Below are positions 24,743 to 32,947 of a DNA stretch of 37,735 nucleotides, piece by piece. Positions within the stretch are counted from its first letter, which is position 1; each line of letters starts with the position of its first letter. Source of the DNA: a virus; the IMG/VR virus record IMGVR_UViG_3300044613_001447, positions 1 through 37,735 of that record, one strand, 5' to 3'. The position numbers were made by a program, and so were the translations under genes. Under the pieces are notes generated by a model, which saw only the letters and a program-made list of their open reading frames with translations, was not told the origin of the DNA and ran no database searches.

Positions 24743-27025
24743 ATGGCATTAATTCATTATTACAAATTTAATGGCAACCTTTACGACAGCATTGGCACGT
24801 TTGATTTATTGAAAGAATTCGGAACGCCTTTATACACTACCGGAAAACTGGGAGGATCAACCGGAGCAGTTACTTCGGTGACAGGTTCAAGTTCACCCTA
24901 TTATATATTTGGGTGCAGTGGTAGCGGCGGAGCAGCCTCCGGCTTCATGGCGGCGGACACAACAGAAGCGGCCAACGGCGTTTTGTCGTGGTCAATCACA
25001 GGGTGGGTATATTTAACCAGTTTAAGCACTCAACTAATTCAGCTTCTCACCGGCACAGCAGGACAATCGACAGCAATTTTAGGGTATGACCACAAGGGCG
25101 GATTGCTCACGTTTAACGGCACCTCGGCGGCGTGCTCTTCCGGGGCGTGGGTATTCTTCGCAATTCGCGTAACAGGCGGTGCCAGCTATCTGAGCGTGAA
25201 CGGTGGCGCTGAGTCCATGACTACATGGACTACTAACATGATGGCCGGAGGGAAATCATTATTTAACGGAATCAGGATCGGCTCACCATTATCATATCTT
25301 TCGTTCTACGCCTATCTTGACGATGTGCGTGTATTCAATCATTCGCTTTCATCGGGGGAAATAGCGGGAATATATAACGGTGGAAGCCCGGCGGAAGCAA
25401 CGGCAAGAAGTTCAAACGCATTAACACCATATCGTCATTACAAATTCAATTCTTCTTTGGCAGATAGTTCAAGTAATAGTCCTTCTTTAAGCGCAGTAGT
25501 TAGTGGTTTATATGCAACATCAGGATATACTACAGGATTGGCAGCAAATACAAATCAATCAATTGAAGTCAGCACTCCAGGAGGTGGCAATCCCACAGGC
25601 GTTTATGTTGCAAATTCAGCATGGTACAAATCAACAGGAAGGAATTCAACCGATTCAATTGCTTATATGTGGTGGTCTTCAAATCCTTCTTTTGGATCTC
25701 CAAACATATATGATAGAGTAATTGCTTACCCTTTTATGTCTTTATATTCTGGCACTTTGACAGTTTATCATTCATCTGGATCTACAAACATAACGCAGCC
25801 AACACCATTGTGCTTGCACAAAGCGGTTATATTTGATGGAATTAGCAAGCGTTTTACTTATTATGAAAATTCAAATTTAGCTGGAGAATGTACCGGCGAA
25901 TTAGATTTGACAACATATTATCCCGAAGGTTTCTACGCTTGGATATCGTCAACAGGAAGCACAAGAACTTTTCGTCTTGATGACATGCGATTTTATGGCA
26001 ATCAAATTAGTGGAATTGAAGTTTTAGATATTTACAACGGTGGCGCAGGCACCGAATTAAGCCCAGCCAATGGCACAGCAACGGGTGCAGGCGCAACTAT
26101 CATAATGTCAGCCCCAGCCGGGGCGGCAGTCGTCCTAACCAACGGAAGCGCCATTGGTTCAGGTGCAACTGTAAATGTGTCTTCTATAGCTGGCATTGCT
26201 TTTATGTCAAGCAATGGTTCTTCTAGTGGATCGTTGCCAGCAGTAACGGTAACAACTTGGTCTGGAACTACATCATATGCTTATGCTTCAGGATTACTTG
26301 GGACAGTAACTGTAACTGCGATTTCAGGATTTTCGCCATTAGCATCTGGAGCCTTGGGAACAATATCAGTAACGTCTTTTTCAGGACAAGCTGCCGGTGG
26401 TGCCTTGTCATCAGGTGCGTTAGCAAGCGTTACCGTTTCATCATTCGCCGGGATAGCATTCCCAGAGTTTATCGGCACAGGTTCACTTGGGACTGTTTCT
26501 GTCACAGCAATTGAAGCAGTTGCTTCGATTTCAACATCAATCCAACTATCTTATTGTGCGTGTGATGCTGAAATTGGATGGAAGCAATCGCTGCCGATTA
26601 CAGGGTTTGTTAGTGCAGTCCAGGGCGAGGATGCGATCTCAGCAAGGATCACACCTGTAGTATCAGGGACAGACGCAAACATTGTTTTCTTCGAGCAGCG
26701 AACTTTAACTGCATCTTCTTCGTACACCTATGACCTTCGTTCTCTCACTGACTTCCTTGGACAGTCATTCTCATTGTCCAGAGCGTATGCAATAAGCGTG
26801 GTCATGACTTCTGGAAGTGCGACCATTTCCCCAGGTGCATCGAACCCATTGCAGTGGTTCTTCAACTCGACTACCGCCAACGTCACAATCACATCTGGCA
26901 ACTCATTTATGTTTGCTCAGAAGGGATCTGCTATAGTAAGTAATAGTGCAAAGACAATTCTGGTGACAAATCCATCAGCGTTGTCCGCATGTGTGTACAA
27001 GATTGCGATTCTCGGAGGACGATGA
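24743..27025 (+). CDS. Large LamG/concanavalin-like adhesin
   Basis: This 760-residue protein is the main receptor-binding candidate. Two LamG-like jelly-roll domains are visible: about 1-215 (starts IHYYKFNGNLYDSIGTFDLL, ends YLDDVRVFNHSLS) and about 226-440 (starts YRHYKFNSSLADSSS, ends LDDMRFYGNQISG). Then comes a run of imperfect ~25-residue units with ASGxLGTVTVTAISGF-type cores (about 440-595). The last ~130 residues match the protein at 14145-14609. LamG domains bind sugars or glycoproteins. The repeat shaft and the shared end-domain suggest a modular spike. Codon use shifts to AT-rich in the second LamG (about 25430-26030). Confidence 0.8.
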   Translation: MALIHYYKFNGNLYDSIGTFDLLKEFGTPLYTTGKLGGSTGAVTSVTGSSSPYYIFGCSGSGGAASGFMAADTTEAANGVLSWSITGWVYLTSLSTQLIQLLTGTAGQSTAILGYDHKGGLLTFNGTSAACSSGAWVFFAIRVTGGASYLSVNGGAESMTTWTTNMMAGGKSLFNGIRIGSPLSYLSFYAYLDDVRVFNHSLSSGEIAGIYNGGSPAEATARSSNALTPYRHYKFNSSLADSSSNSPSLSAVVSGLYATSGYTTGLAANTNQSIEVSTPGGGNPTGVYVANSAWYKSTGRNSTDSIAYMWWSSNPSFGSPNIYDRVIAYPFMSLYSGTLTVYHSSGSTNITQPTPLCLHKAVIFDGISKRFTYYENSNLAGECTGELDLTTYYPEGFYAWISSTGSTRTFRLDDMRFYGNQISGIEVLDIYNGGAGTELSPANGTATGAGATIIMSAPAGAAVVLTNGSAIGSGATVNVSSIAGIAFMSSNGSSSGSLPAVTVTTWSGTTSYAYASGLLGTVTVTAISGFSPLASGALGTISVTSFSGQAAGGALSSGALASVTVSSFAGIAFPEFIGTGSLGTVSVTAIEAVASISTSIQLSYCACDAEIGWKQSLPITGFVSAVQGEDAISARITPVVSGTDANIVFFEQRTLTASSSYTYDLRSLTDFLGQSFSLSRAYAISVVMTSGSATISPGASNPLQWFFNSTTANVTITSGNSFMFAQKGSAIVSNSAKTILVTNPSALSACVYKIAILGGR

Positions 27026-27672
27026 TGAACATGATTCTGATGCTGATTCTGGGCCAATCGCTTGAATTCCCACCAGAGTTTAAAGGCGAACCGGGTCAAT
27101 TCATTGCAGTTAAGCCGACGAAAATGGAAGGGAAATCGGTCCAATACTACGCTATGGACCCAGGTTTGAATGTATTCCCCGCGTCGCTGCTATCCGATCC
27201 GACAGCAACAGTGGTGACATCTGTTACTCCAGGCACCTATCGACTCCTTGCATGGACAGCCTTGGGCGACAAACCAAGCCCCGCATCCCTGATCCGAGTA
27301 AACATCCAAGCACTTCCCCTCCCCAATCCACCGAAACCAAATGACTCGCTCCGAGAGGACATAGAGTCTATCTGGGGTTCGATGCTGGAATCGGATAAGG
27401 AGGCCACCAGATCGGCCATGGTGAGCGTTTACAAGCGATGCGCCCAGACAGCCAACCGACAATTAAAAACGATTGGTGACCTATTTGAGGTGCTTGCAGG
27501 GGAAACGTCTGGTCTTCCCAAAGATCGACTCATGCCGATCAGAAGACGCATTGCATCGGAAGTTGAAAAGATTGCTGGTAATGATGAGAATGCAGTCTAT
27601 TCAGAAGGTCAACGAATGGCTTTGGTGTCGATGTTTACCCACGCTGCATCCATATTGGAGACATTGAAATGA
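27022..27672 (+). CDS. Exported-type protein of a Planctomycetes-style family
   Basis: This 216-residue protein begins MMNMILMLILGQSLEFP, a short hydrophobic signal-like start. A beta domain then shows FKGEPGQFIAVKPTKMEG, YYAMDPGLNVFPASLLSD and PGTYRLLAWTALGDKPS; I recall very similar segments in many Planctomycetes proteins. A helical second half (about 110-216) starts after PLPNPPKPNDSL. The ATG at 27022 or 27025 is chosen from GGAGG just before. It immediately precedes the papain-like gene, so it may be a partner at the cell envelope. Function unknown. Confidence 0.65.
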   Translation: MMNMILMLILGQSLEFPPEFKGEPGQFIAVKPTKMEGKSVQYYAMDPGLNVFPASLLSDPTATVVTSVTPGTYRLLAWTALGDKPSPASLIRVNIQALPLPNPPKPNDSLREDIESIWGSMLESDKEATRSAMVSVYKRCAQTANRQLKTIGDLFEVLAGETSGLPKDRLMPIRRRIASEVEKIAGNDENAVYSEGQRMALVSMFTHAASILETLK

Positions 27673-28562
27673 GTGAAGAATTTCAATTTGGTTGGGTAGA
27701 CGATCCAGCAGAAGTAGAAGCTGTTGTTTCTGAACTGGAATTTTCCCGGTTTGCTGAAACACCAGCAGGTCAGGAATCAGTCGCCGATATTCCTGAGACT
27801 GTCCATGGGTGGAAGGTCTACGAGAAAATCACAGGTAAAACTTGGCCCATTTTTAATCAAGGTCCAGTTGGTTCTTGTGTGAGTTTTGGCACCACCAATG
27901 CGATGTTGTATACCGCAGCATGTGAGATTGCTTCAGGCGAGAGAGAAGAAATCCGAATCCCTTGCATGGAAGCAATCTACGGTGGCAGTCGTGTAGAGAT
28001 CGGTGGCGGGAAATTGCGTGGCGATGGTTCCCTTGGTGCTTGGGCTGCTAAATGGTTGAAGCAGTATGGCATCGTGGCTCAAGGCGTGTACGGCCAGTAC
28101 GACCTGCGAGAGTATTCAGTCCAGAGATGCCGGGAATGGGGCAAGAGCGGACTTCCTGACGATCTTGAACCAGAAGCCAAATCGCACGGGATCACTGATT
28201 TTACGCCTGTTCTGACGTTTGAAAATGCCTGCAAGGCGATTGCCAATGGCTATGGCATCAACGTCTGTTCTAACCAAGGCTTCGACCTGAAAAGAGACGA
28301 AGATGGCTTTAGCAAGGCCAGTGGTTCATGGGGCCATTCGATGGCGTTCATCGGTTATTCCCGTGGCAAGCGACCTGGGTTATTTGTTGTGAACTCATGG
28401 GGTGCGAATTCGACCACAGGTCCAACACCAGACGACTGTCCGAAGTCGGGGTGGTGGGTTGATGCAAGCGTGGCAGATAGAATGCTTCGAGGTGGAGACT
28501 CATTCTGCTACTCAGGCTTCCGGGGTTTCCCGGTTCGACGGATCGATTGGTCCGTTCTATAG
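27669..28562 (+). CDS. Papain-like (C1 family) cysteine peptidase
   Basis: This 297-residue protein has the full papain catalytic set: oxyanion Gln64 and Cys70 in NQGPVGSCVSFG, His223 in WGHSMAFIGY and Asn242 in VVNSWG. The order and spacing match C1 peptidases. There is no signal peptide, so export would need a holin. It comes after the Planctomycetes-style exported protein with a 4-nt overlap and before a small hypothetical gene, a place where an endolysin is usual. No lysozyme, amidase or transglycosylase is seen elsewhere in the window. A lysis role is inferred; a processing protease is the alternative. Confidence 0.85.
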   Translation: MSEEFQFGWVDDPAEVEAVVSELEFSRFAETPAGQESVADIPETVHGWKVYEKITGKTWPIFNQGPVGSCVSFGTTNAMLYTAACEIASGEREEIRIPCMEAIYGGSRVEIGGGKLRGDGSLGAWAAKWLKQYGIVAQGVYGQYDLREYSVQRCREWGKSGLPDDLEPEAKSHGITDFTPVLTFENACKAIANGYGINVCSNQGFDLKRDEDGFSKASGSWGHSMAFIGYSRGKRPGLFVVNSWGANSTTGPTPDDCPKSGWWVDASVADRMLRGGDSFCYSGFRGFPVRRIDWSVL

Positions 28563-28572
28563 GAGGTGGATG

Positions 28573-28974
28573 ATGCCGATTGGTGATAATGACCCGATGG
28601 AATTGCCGAAGGATCTTCCTACGCATTCCATTTCAATTCTCTACTCATTTGCCCGTGGCAAAGAGGGATGGTCTGAAGAAACATTCCGTTCCATCCTGAC
28701 CATTATTGGTTACGTTGGTGGTATCCCATTCGCAAATCGACTTGTCGGATCAAATGAAATTGATTCAGACACACAGCAGATGTTAATTCGGGCGCACAAA
28801 GCTCTTTCTGGATCGGTTGGCGATGGCCAATTAGACAAAGAGGCGATGAATGTGCTGGGCATGATTCTTGATCGACAGGACAAAAATGTCGCACAAGGTC
28901 TTATTCCATGGGAAATCGTCCTTGCTTGGGCGCTCCACAAGTTGATGGATCACCTTCTAAATAAGGTATCCTAA
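28573..28974 (+). CDS. Hypothetical protein after the peptidase
   Basis: This 133-residue protein has a moderately hydrophobic segment (SILTIIGYVGGIPFANRLV) in a helical context and a C-terminal helix with IPWEIVLAWALHKLMDHLL. ATG 28573 is chosen because AGGAGG lies 6 nt upstream; an adjacent ATG at 28570 is too close. I recognise no family. It may be a membrane-associated lysis partner, but there is no clear transmembrane helix. Confidence 0.6.
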   Translation: MPIGDNDPMELPKDLPTHSISILYSFARGKEGWSEETFRSILTIIGYVGGIPFANRLVGSNEIDSDTQQMLIRAHKALSGSVGDGQLDKEAMNVLGMILDRQDKNVAQGLIPWEIVLAWALHKLMDHLLNKVS

Positions 28975-28979
28975 ACCCC

Positions 28980-29050
28980 ATCGGGAGAGACTTAATGGAA
29001 TGGCATATCAAACGTACTGACCCACATGCCCATCACCTGTCTCTCCCGAT
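28980..29050 (+). promoter_or_regulatory. Perfect 12-bp inverted repeat covering the phosphoesterase RBS
   Basis: ATCGGGAGAGAC (28980-28991) recurs as its exact reverse complement GTCTCTCCCGAT (29039-29050), 47 nt apart. The left arm contains the GGGAGAG ribosome binding site of the gene starting at 28995. If paired in RNA, it would hide the site; opening would allow translation. It may alternatively be a protein binding site. Confidence 0.55.
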
Positions 29051-29855
29051 TTCTCACGCTAATCCAACACGCAAGCTACTGTTGATTTCAGATTTGCACT
29101 GGGACTCAATGCAGTGTGATCGAGAATTGCTAAAGCGGGATCTTGACAAGGCTGTCCAAGATGATGCGCTGATTTTTATCTTTGGCGACTTATTCGACGC
29201 GATGCAGGGTAAATGGGACAAGAGAGCCTCGGTCGAATCCTTCCGGCCAGAACACAGGACAGGCCAATATTTGGATAGCTTGGTTGATACCGCTGCCGAA
29301 TGGTTCTTGCCATACAAGGACAACCTTGCCCTGATTTCACCTGGCAATCACGAAACGTCTATTCAGAAGCACCACGAAACTAATCTCACCGAGCGTTTAG
29401 TTGCGATCCTGCGACATGAGAAGTCCAGGGTTGAACTAGGCACTTACTGGGGTTATGTGATGTGCGTCATGAATATGGACGTAGATCGCAAGAAAACCGC
29501 TGCCTCGGTCATCCATTATCATCACGGTTATGGTGGTGGTGGAGAGGTCACCAGGGGTGGTATCGATCACTCCCGCACCAGAGGACAGTATGACGCAGAT
29601 GTGTTTGTCTCAGGTCATATTCATCGCAGAAATATGGACGAGAACATTATCACTCGGTTGACCAAGAATGGGAATGTGCGACAGCAGCGACAACTATTCC
29701 TACGTTGCTCTGCTTACAAAAATGAAATTGGCGGATGGCACGCAGAAAAGGGACGAGCCGCTCGTCCCCTTGGCGGTTGGTGGTTAACGCTTACTGGCGA
29801 GCGTTATGGCGACAAAGACATATTCGGCATCACTCTGAATGCAACGGTAACGTAA
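28995..29855 (+). CDS. Calcineurin-like metallophosphoesterase
   Basis: This 286-residue protein has the five metal-binding motifs of the family: ISDLHWD (D33, H35), FGDLFD (D65), SPGNHE (N118, H119), YHHGYGGG (H176/H177) and SGHIHRR (H208, H210). These enzymes hydrolyse phosphomono- or diesters using two metal ions. The size and the histidine-rich N-terminal leader resemble phage metallophosphoesterases of unknown target. It is the last gene on the plus strand. Its 3' end overlaps the 3' end of a minus-strand gene by 26 bp. DNA repair nuclease (SbcD-like) and nucleotide-hydrolase roles are both possible. Confidence 0.88.
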   Translation: MEWHIKRTDPHAHHLSLPISHANPTRKLLLISDLHWDSMQCDRELLKRDLDKAVQDDALIFIFGDLFDAMQGKWDKRASVESFRPEHRTGQYLDSLVDTAAEWFLPYKDNLALISPGNHETSIQKHHETNLTERLVAILRHEKSRVELGTYWGYVMCVMNMDVDRKKTAASVIHYHHGYGGGGEVTRGGIDHSRTRGQYDADVFVSGHIHRRNMDENIITRLTKNGNVRQQRQLFLRCSAYKNEIGGWHAEKGRAARPLGGWWLTLTGERYGDKDIFGITLNATVT

Positions 29856-30039
29856 AGCAGCATTCGCAAAAACTCTTATGGTCCTTGATAATTGCTGTGG
29901 TTCTTACGCTGCTGTAGGGGCCAATCATATCTTTGTATTGTGTGGTCAAAACACCACACATGGCGCAATTAGCAACAATCAAATCGCTGCTAATAACATA
30001 CTTCTTTCCATTCCTATCCCAGGTCCATTCAGTACCCAT
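29830..30039 (-). CDS. Small cysteine-cluster protein
   Basis: This 69-residue protein has NCAMCG (C25, C28) and a later CECC (C58, C60, C61), a likely zinc ribbon or treble clef. The ATG at 30039 shares its A with the stop of the upstream gene (TAATG) and has GAAAGG upstream, supporting it as the last gene of the minus-strand operon. It overlaps the phosphoesterase gene tail-to-tail. Function unknown. Confidence 0.6.
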   Translation of the reverse strand: MGTEWTWDRNGKKYVISSDLIVANCAMCGVLTTQYKDMIGPYSSVRTTAIIKDHKSFCECCFTLPLHSE

Positions 30040-30230
30040 TATCGTGCCTTTCGCAATAAAACAGCGGTAATATCGTAAACCTTTTCACCGTACTCTGCAT
30101 CCATCTCACGCAACTCCTTTACCGCATTAAGGAGCAGTTCTTTGAGTGCCTCGCATCGAGCGCATTTACTCACTGTCTTCCGTGGTGTTCTCGTCTTCGG
30201 AGTCGTCGTCGTCGTCTTCGTCGCTTTCAT
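30039..30230 (-). CDS. Small basic protein overlapping an acidic-tailed gene
   Basis: This 63-residue frame starts at ATG 30230 with a Lys/Thr-rich leader (MKATKTTTTTPKTRTPRK) and then KCARCEALKELLL and an amphipathic helix. The leader overlaps, in another frame, the acidic C-terminus of the gene ending at 30166. A GTG at about 30173 with GGAAG upstream would give a 44-residue protein (SKCARCEAL...) without this leader and is a realistic alternative start. The true start is not settled. Function unknown. Confidence 0.5.
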   Translation of the reverse strand: MKATKTTTTTPKTRTPRKTVSKCARCEALKELLLNAVKELREMDAEYGEKVYDITAVLLRKAR

Positions 30231-30570
30231 CTTCCAAAGCCTCCATAATGGAGAGAAGAACCCTGATCTTCTTGGATGCGGATTTCACATCCTTGATGCC
30301 ATTTTCCCAGCTAGACTTGGGTCGGATTAGGTTGTTTGCCGCTCGCATCGCAATCATAGCCATCGCAAATCGCAGGCGAAGTCCAAACAAATCGCCCACA
30401 ATTCTTTCTATGTTCATGACAGAGAAGGGTTCGCCTTCATCGGCCTGGTCGATGAAATCAAATGTCTCACGGGTATTCACATCAGTCGCAGTCAAATCGT
30501 CAATTAATTTGCCGAATTTATCGACGAATGCGCTGTTGCTTTCATCAGCGTCTTCTTTGCTGTCATCCAT
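30166..30570 (-). CDS. Hypothetical protein with a very acidic C-terminus
   Basis: This 134-residue protein starts at ATG 30570, which overlaps the primase-helicase stop (AAATGGATGA). The middle is helical (MNIERIVGDLFGLRLRFAMA, then SASKKIRVLLSIMEAL). The end is almost all Asp/Glu (DESDEDDDDDSEDENTTEDS). Acidic tails like this can mimic DNA or bind partner proteins in replication complexes. Its place right after the primase-helicase supports a replication role, but there is no recognised family. A longer start at 30600 is possible. Confidence 0.6.
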   Translation of the reverse strand: MDDSKEDADESNSAFVDKFGKLIDDLTATDVNTRETFDFIDQADEGEPFSVMNIERIVGDLFGLRLRFAMAMIAMRAANNLIRPKSSWENGIKDVKSASKKIRVLLSIMEALEDESDEDDDDDSEDENTTEDSE

Positions 30571-32584
30571 TTGGTGGCCCCGCCAAGTATGCTTCCCCAT
30601 GGAGAGTATATCGTTTCACGCTGCTCCCGTTGATCAAATCTTTTGCTGCCTGTTCTGTGCAGCCATGTCTGGTTAGCGATGCAATCACATCCACCTCTCG
30701 GCGGAAAAACCCCGTGGTGAGGAACGTCAGCAGTCCAGCGAGAAAGGGGTTACCTGCGGGTGCTGCTGTTGCTGCAACCAATGGCCGATAGTGTGCGCCG
30801 GAATCATGCATCGTCGAAATCAATTGCGGCGGTAGTTTTGAATTCGATTTCTCGACAAATATAAGCCTTTCATCTGGTGCTAAATCTGGGTTGGTTGCAG
30901 GACCAACAATGCGGATTAGTTGACGAACCTGGCCGACGATGCGCCGCCCCAATGCTTGCCCTTCTTTGGACAGGTGAGTGATTAGCACGATCACACAATT
31001 GCGCTCTGAGGCGATCCGCATTAACGGCACAAAGAATTTAATTGCGTCTTCGGGCTTCATGGTGCCGTGGCTGGTGGCATTCATCGCACTATCGACAAAC
31101 ACCATGTCGATACCATTGCGCTCGATTCTTGCGGATAGTTCAGCGAACTGTGCTGCGGTATCAAGGATAGTGCCCTGTGTAGGGTCATCATTCCAGGCAT
31201 TGAGAATGATGTTCTCGGGTGGAATTCCAAAAGCCATGGGTATCTCAGCAATCTCACCCCATTGGCCATCACAGGGCATCCACAGGATTTTCCCGCCCGG
31301 CGGCAGGGTTGCCGGTGATCCATCCGGCCACACATCTCCATTGATCACCCTACGAATCAAATCGGCCACAAACCTCGTCTTCCCAACTCCAGGTTCAGCA
31401 GCAATTGAAACCAGGGCACCACGCTGCATCCATCCCGGCCAGATCCATTGCAATGTCTTCCCCAACCTGATTAGGTCAGCAGCACTTGCGTCAGATCGAT
31501 TTTGAGGGGCTGAAATTGGCTCAGGAAGACGTTTGGCGACAGAAGTGACACTCTTGGCCAATAGATGACCTAAGCGGCTAGGATCGGCCTTTTTGATGGC
31601 TTCCCTAACCTTGTGATCAATCTCTCCGTCTGACCATGGTGGAAGGCAGGATTGATTCCATTCATGCAACAACGCCGTTGCTTCACCCGCATCAAGTCCA
31701 AACCCTTCCACGCACAACATTGCGGCTCGATAAGTGCGACTGTGTCCACCTTCTCCAGATACCGCCCCAGGCACTTTGCTCAAGTATGCCCTTGCTGCTT
31801 CTACAGGGGATCTGTTTGCACCGGGAGACTTTGTTGCTGACCAAGCCTCCATCATTCTCCGCATGGACTGCACGTTACCGGGGCGAGATGCGAGAATCTC
31901 ACTCAATGGTGGACGTGGTCTAATCTGTGTCGTTCGATGTGGACGTTCTGCGCTAGATTCACCCTTGCGTGATCGAGTGCCATACAGTCTGGTTAGCCGA
32001 GGAGCATCGTGTGTAATCGTGTCAATTTTGACTCCTGACAATGTCACATGCGTGGACAGCCCCTCAAGAAAAGACTTGACCAAGACACTGCCAGATTCGT
32101 CATTTGGGAGGTCTATTGGTACAAGCAGGTGGCAACCATTACCAGAATCGCCTTCGACAACTCCACGAAAACCAAATGTTTGAAGATTGAGGGCAACGTC
32201 TGCTGCTAACTGGTGGGCACGGAATCGCTCTGAGTCTGTCGCCGAAGTATCCGGTTGTCGATCTGGATCGCAGTCAATTAAAATCCACTCTCGTCGAACG
32301 ACATCAATCGCTTCCGCACTCACCACCCTAGTCAGAAATGGTGTTCGTCTACCCTGATTTCTGTTAATAAACTCAGGCGGCAATGGATTCATAATCCAGT
32401 AGATGCCACCATAAATCTCAGGGTGAGACTCTAGTCGTGAAACAGCAAGCTCAAGTTCTTGGTATTGGTCAGCACGGTAATACTGATTGCGAGTATATTT
32501 CTCGCCATCCCTAACGAAAAAAGCCCGAACCTCTGTTACCTGAGATTCAGGCAGGATGTCCACCATCCATGACAATGAATTCAT
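30563..32584 (-). CDS. Primase-helicase: AEP-type primase fused to a RecA/RepA-like ATPase
   Basis: This 673-residue replication protein has two parts. The N-terminal part (about 1-235) looks like an archaeo-eukaryotic-type primase: WILIDCDPD (D104, D106), a GDSGNGCHLLVPI segment with the sxH-type His152, and KIDTITHDAPRLTRLYG. A PriCT-like helical linker (about 280-335: GGHSRTYRAAMLCVEGFG, WSDGEIDHKV) follows. The C-terminal part (about 380-590) is a RepA-like ATPase: Walker A SIAAEPGVGKT (to K402, T403), Walker B MVFVDS (D498) and VIVLITHLSKEG. A winged-helix-like tail ends it. AAGGTG lies before the ATG. It should prime and unwind phage DNA. Confidence 0.82.
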   Translation of the reverse strand: MNSLSWMVDILPESQVTEVRAFFVRDGEKYTRNQYYRADQYQELELAVSRLESHPEIYGGIYWIMNPLPPEFINRNQGRRTPFLTRVVSAEAIDVVRREWILIDCDPDRQPDTSATDSERFRAHQLAADVALNLQTFGFRGVVEGDSGNGCHLLVPIDLPNDESGSVLVKSFLEGLSTHVTLSGVKIDTITHDAPRLTRLYGTRSRKGESSAERPHRTTQIRPRPPLSEILASRPGNVQSMRRMMEAWSATKSPGANRSPVEAARAYLSKVPGAVSGEGGHSRTYRAAMLCVEGFGLDAGEATALLHEWNQSCLPPWSDGEIDHKVREAIKKADPSRLGHLLAKSVTSVAKRLPEPISAPQNRSDASAADLIRLGKTLQWIWPGWMQRGALVSIAAEPGVGKTRFVADLIRRVINGDVWPDGSPATLPPGGKILWMPCDGQWGEIAEIPMAFGIPPENIILNAWNDDPTQGTILDTAAQFAELSARIERNGIDMVFVDSAMNATSHGTMKPEDAIKFFVPLMRIASERNCVIVLITHLSKEGQALGRRIVGQVRQLIRIVGPATNPDLAPDERLIFVEKSNSKLPPQLISTMHDSGAHYRPLVAATAAPAGNPFLAGLLTFLTTGFFRREVDVIASLTRHGCTEQAAKDLINGSSVKRYTLHGEAYLAGPPNG

Positions 32585-32593
32585 ACGTCACCT

Positions 32594-32941
32594 TTATCCA
32601 ATATCAGAATCAGCATCCGCATCCATGGCATCGTACGAGTAGTCATCCGTTGGATGCGCCACTTGTCTATTTTTGTTTTCTCGCTCTGTCGAAACAATCC
32701 GCATCTCATGGAATCGTTTCATATTCTCGGCGACAAGCCAGTCATTGATCACGGACGCGGCAACATAGACAACGCGCCCGATCATGACTGTCGGAATTCT
32801 TCCCTCACCAATCCACTTCTTCAGATGATTGGCAGTAAGGAACGAGAGCATTTTGCAAAAGGCAGGTCGAATCAACGACTCACCATCGGCAGCACGTTGT
32901 AACGTGAGGCGAACCCAATGCTCTCGTTCCTCAGAATCCAT
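32594..32941 (-). CDS. Excisionase/MerR-like DNA-binding protein
   Basis: This 115-residue protein has a small winged-helix segment LTANHLKKWIGEGRIPTVMI followed by GRVVYVAASVINDWL, as in helix-turn-helix domain 17 and excisionase-type proteins. The C-terminus is acidic (DDYSYDAMDADADSDIG). It lies between the primase-helicase and the SSB-like gene, so it may bind origin DNA or load replication proteins. The ATG follows the preceding stop by a few bases without a good own ribosome binding site, implying coupling. Confidence 0.65.
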   Translation of the reverse strand: MDSEEREHWVRLTLQRAADGESLIRPAFCKMLSFLTANHLKKWIGEGRIPTVMIGRVVYVAASVINDWLVAENMKRFHEMRIVSTERENKNRQVAHPTDDYSYDAMDADADSDIG

Positions 32942-32947
32942 AATCTA

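Noticed and set aside
29939-29960. TGTGTGGT/ACCACACA inverted repeat at the convergent junction, considered as a bidirectional terminator
   Set aside because: No T-run on either strand and it lies within the small cysteine-cluster gene; too weak to call.
30146-30676. A 176-codon plus-strand frame over the acidic-tail gene
   Set aside because: Ser-rich repeats mirror the GAC/GAA run of the minus-strand gene, and it would conflict with the primase-helicase end and the operon layout.
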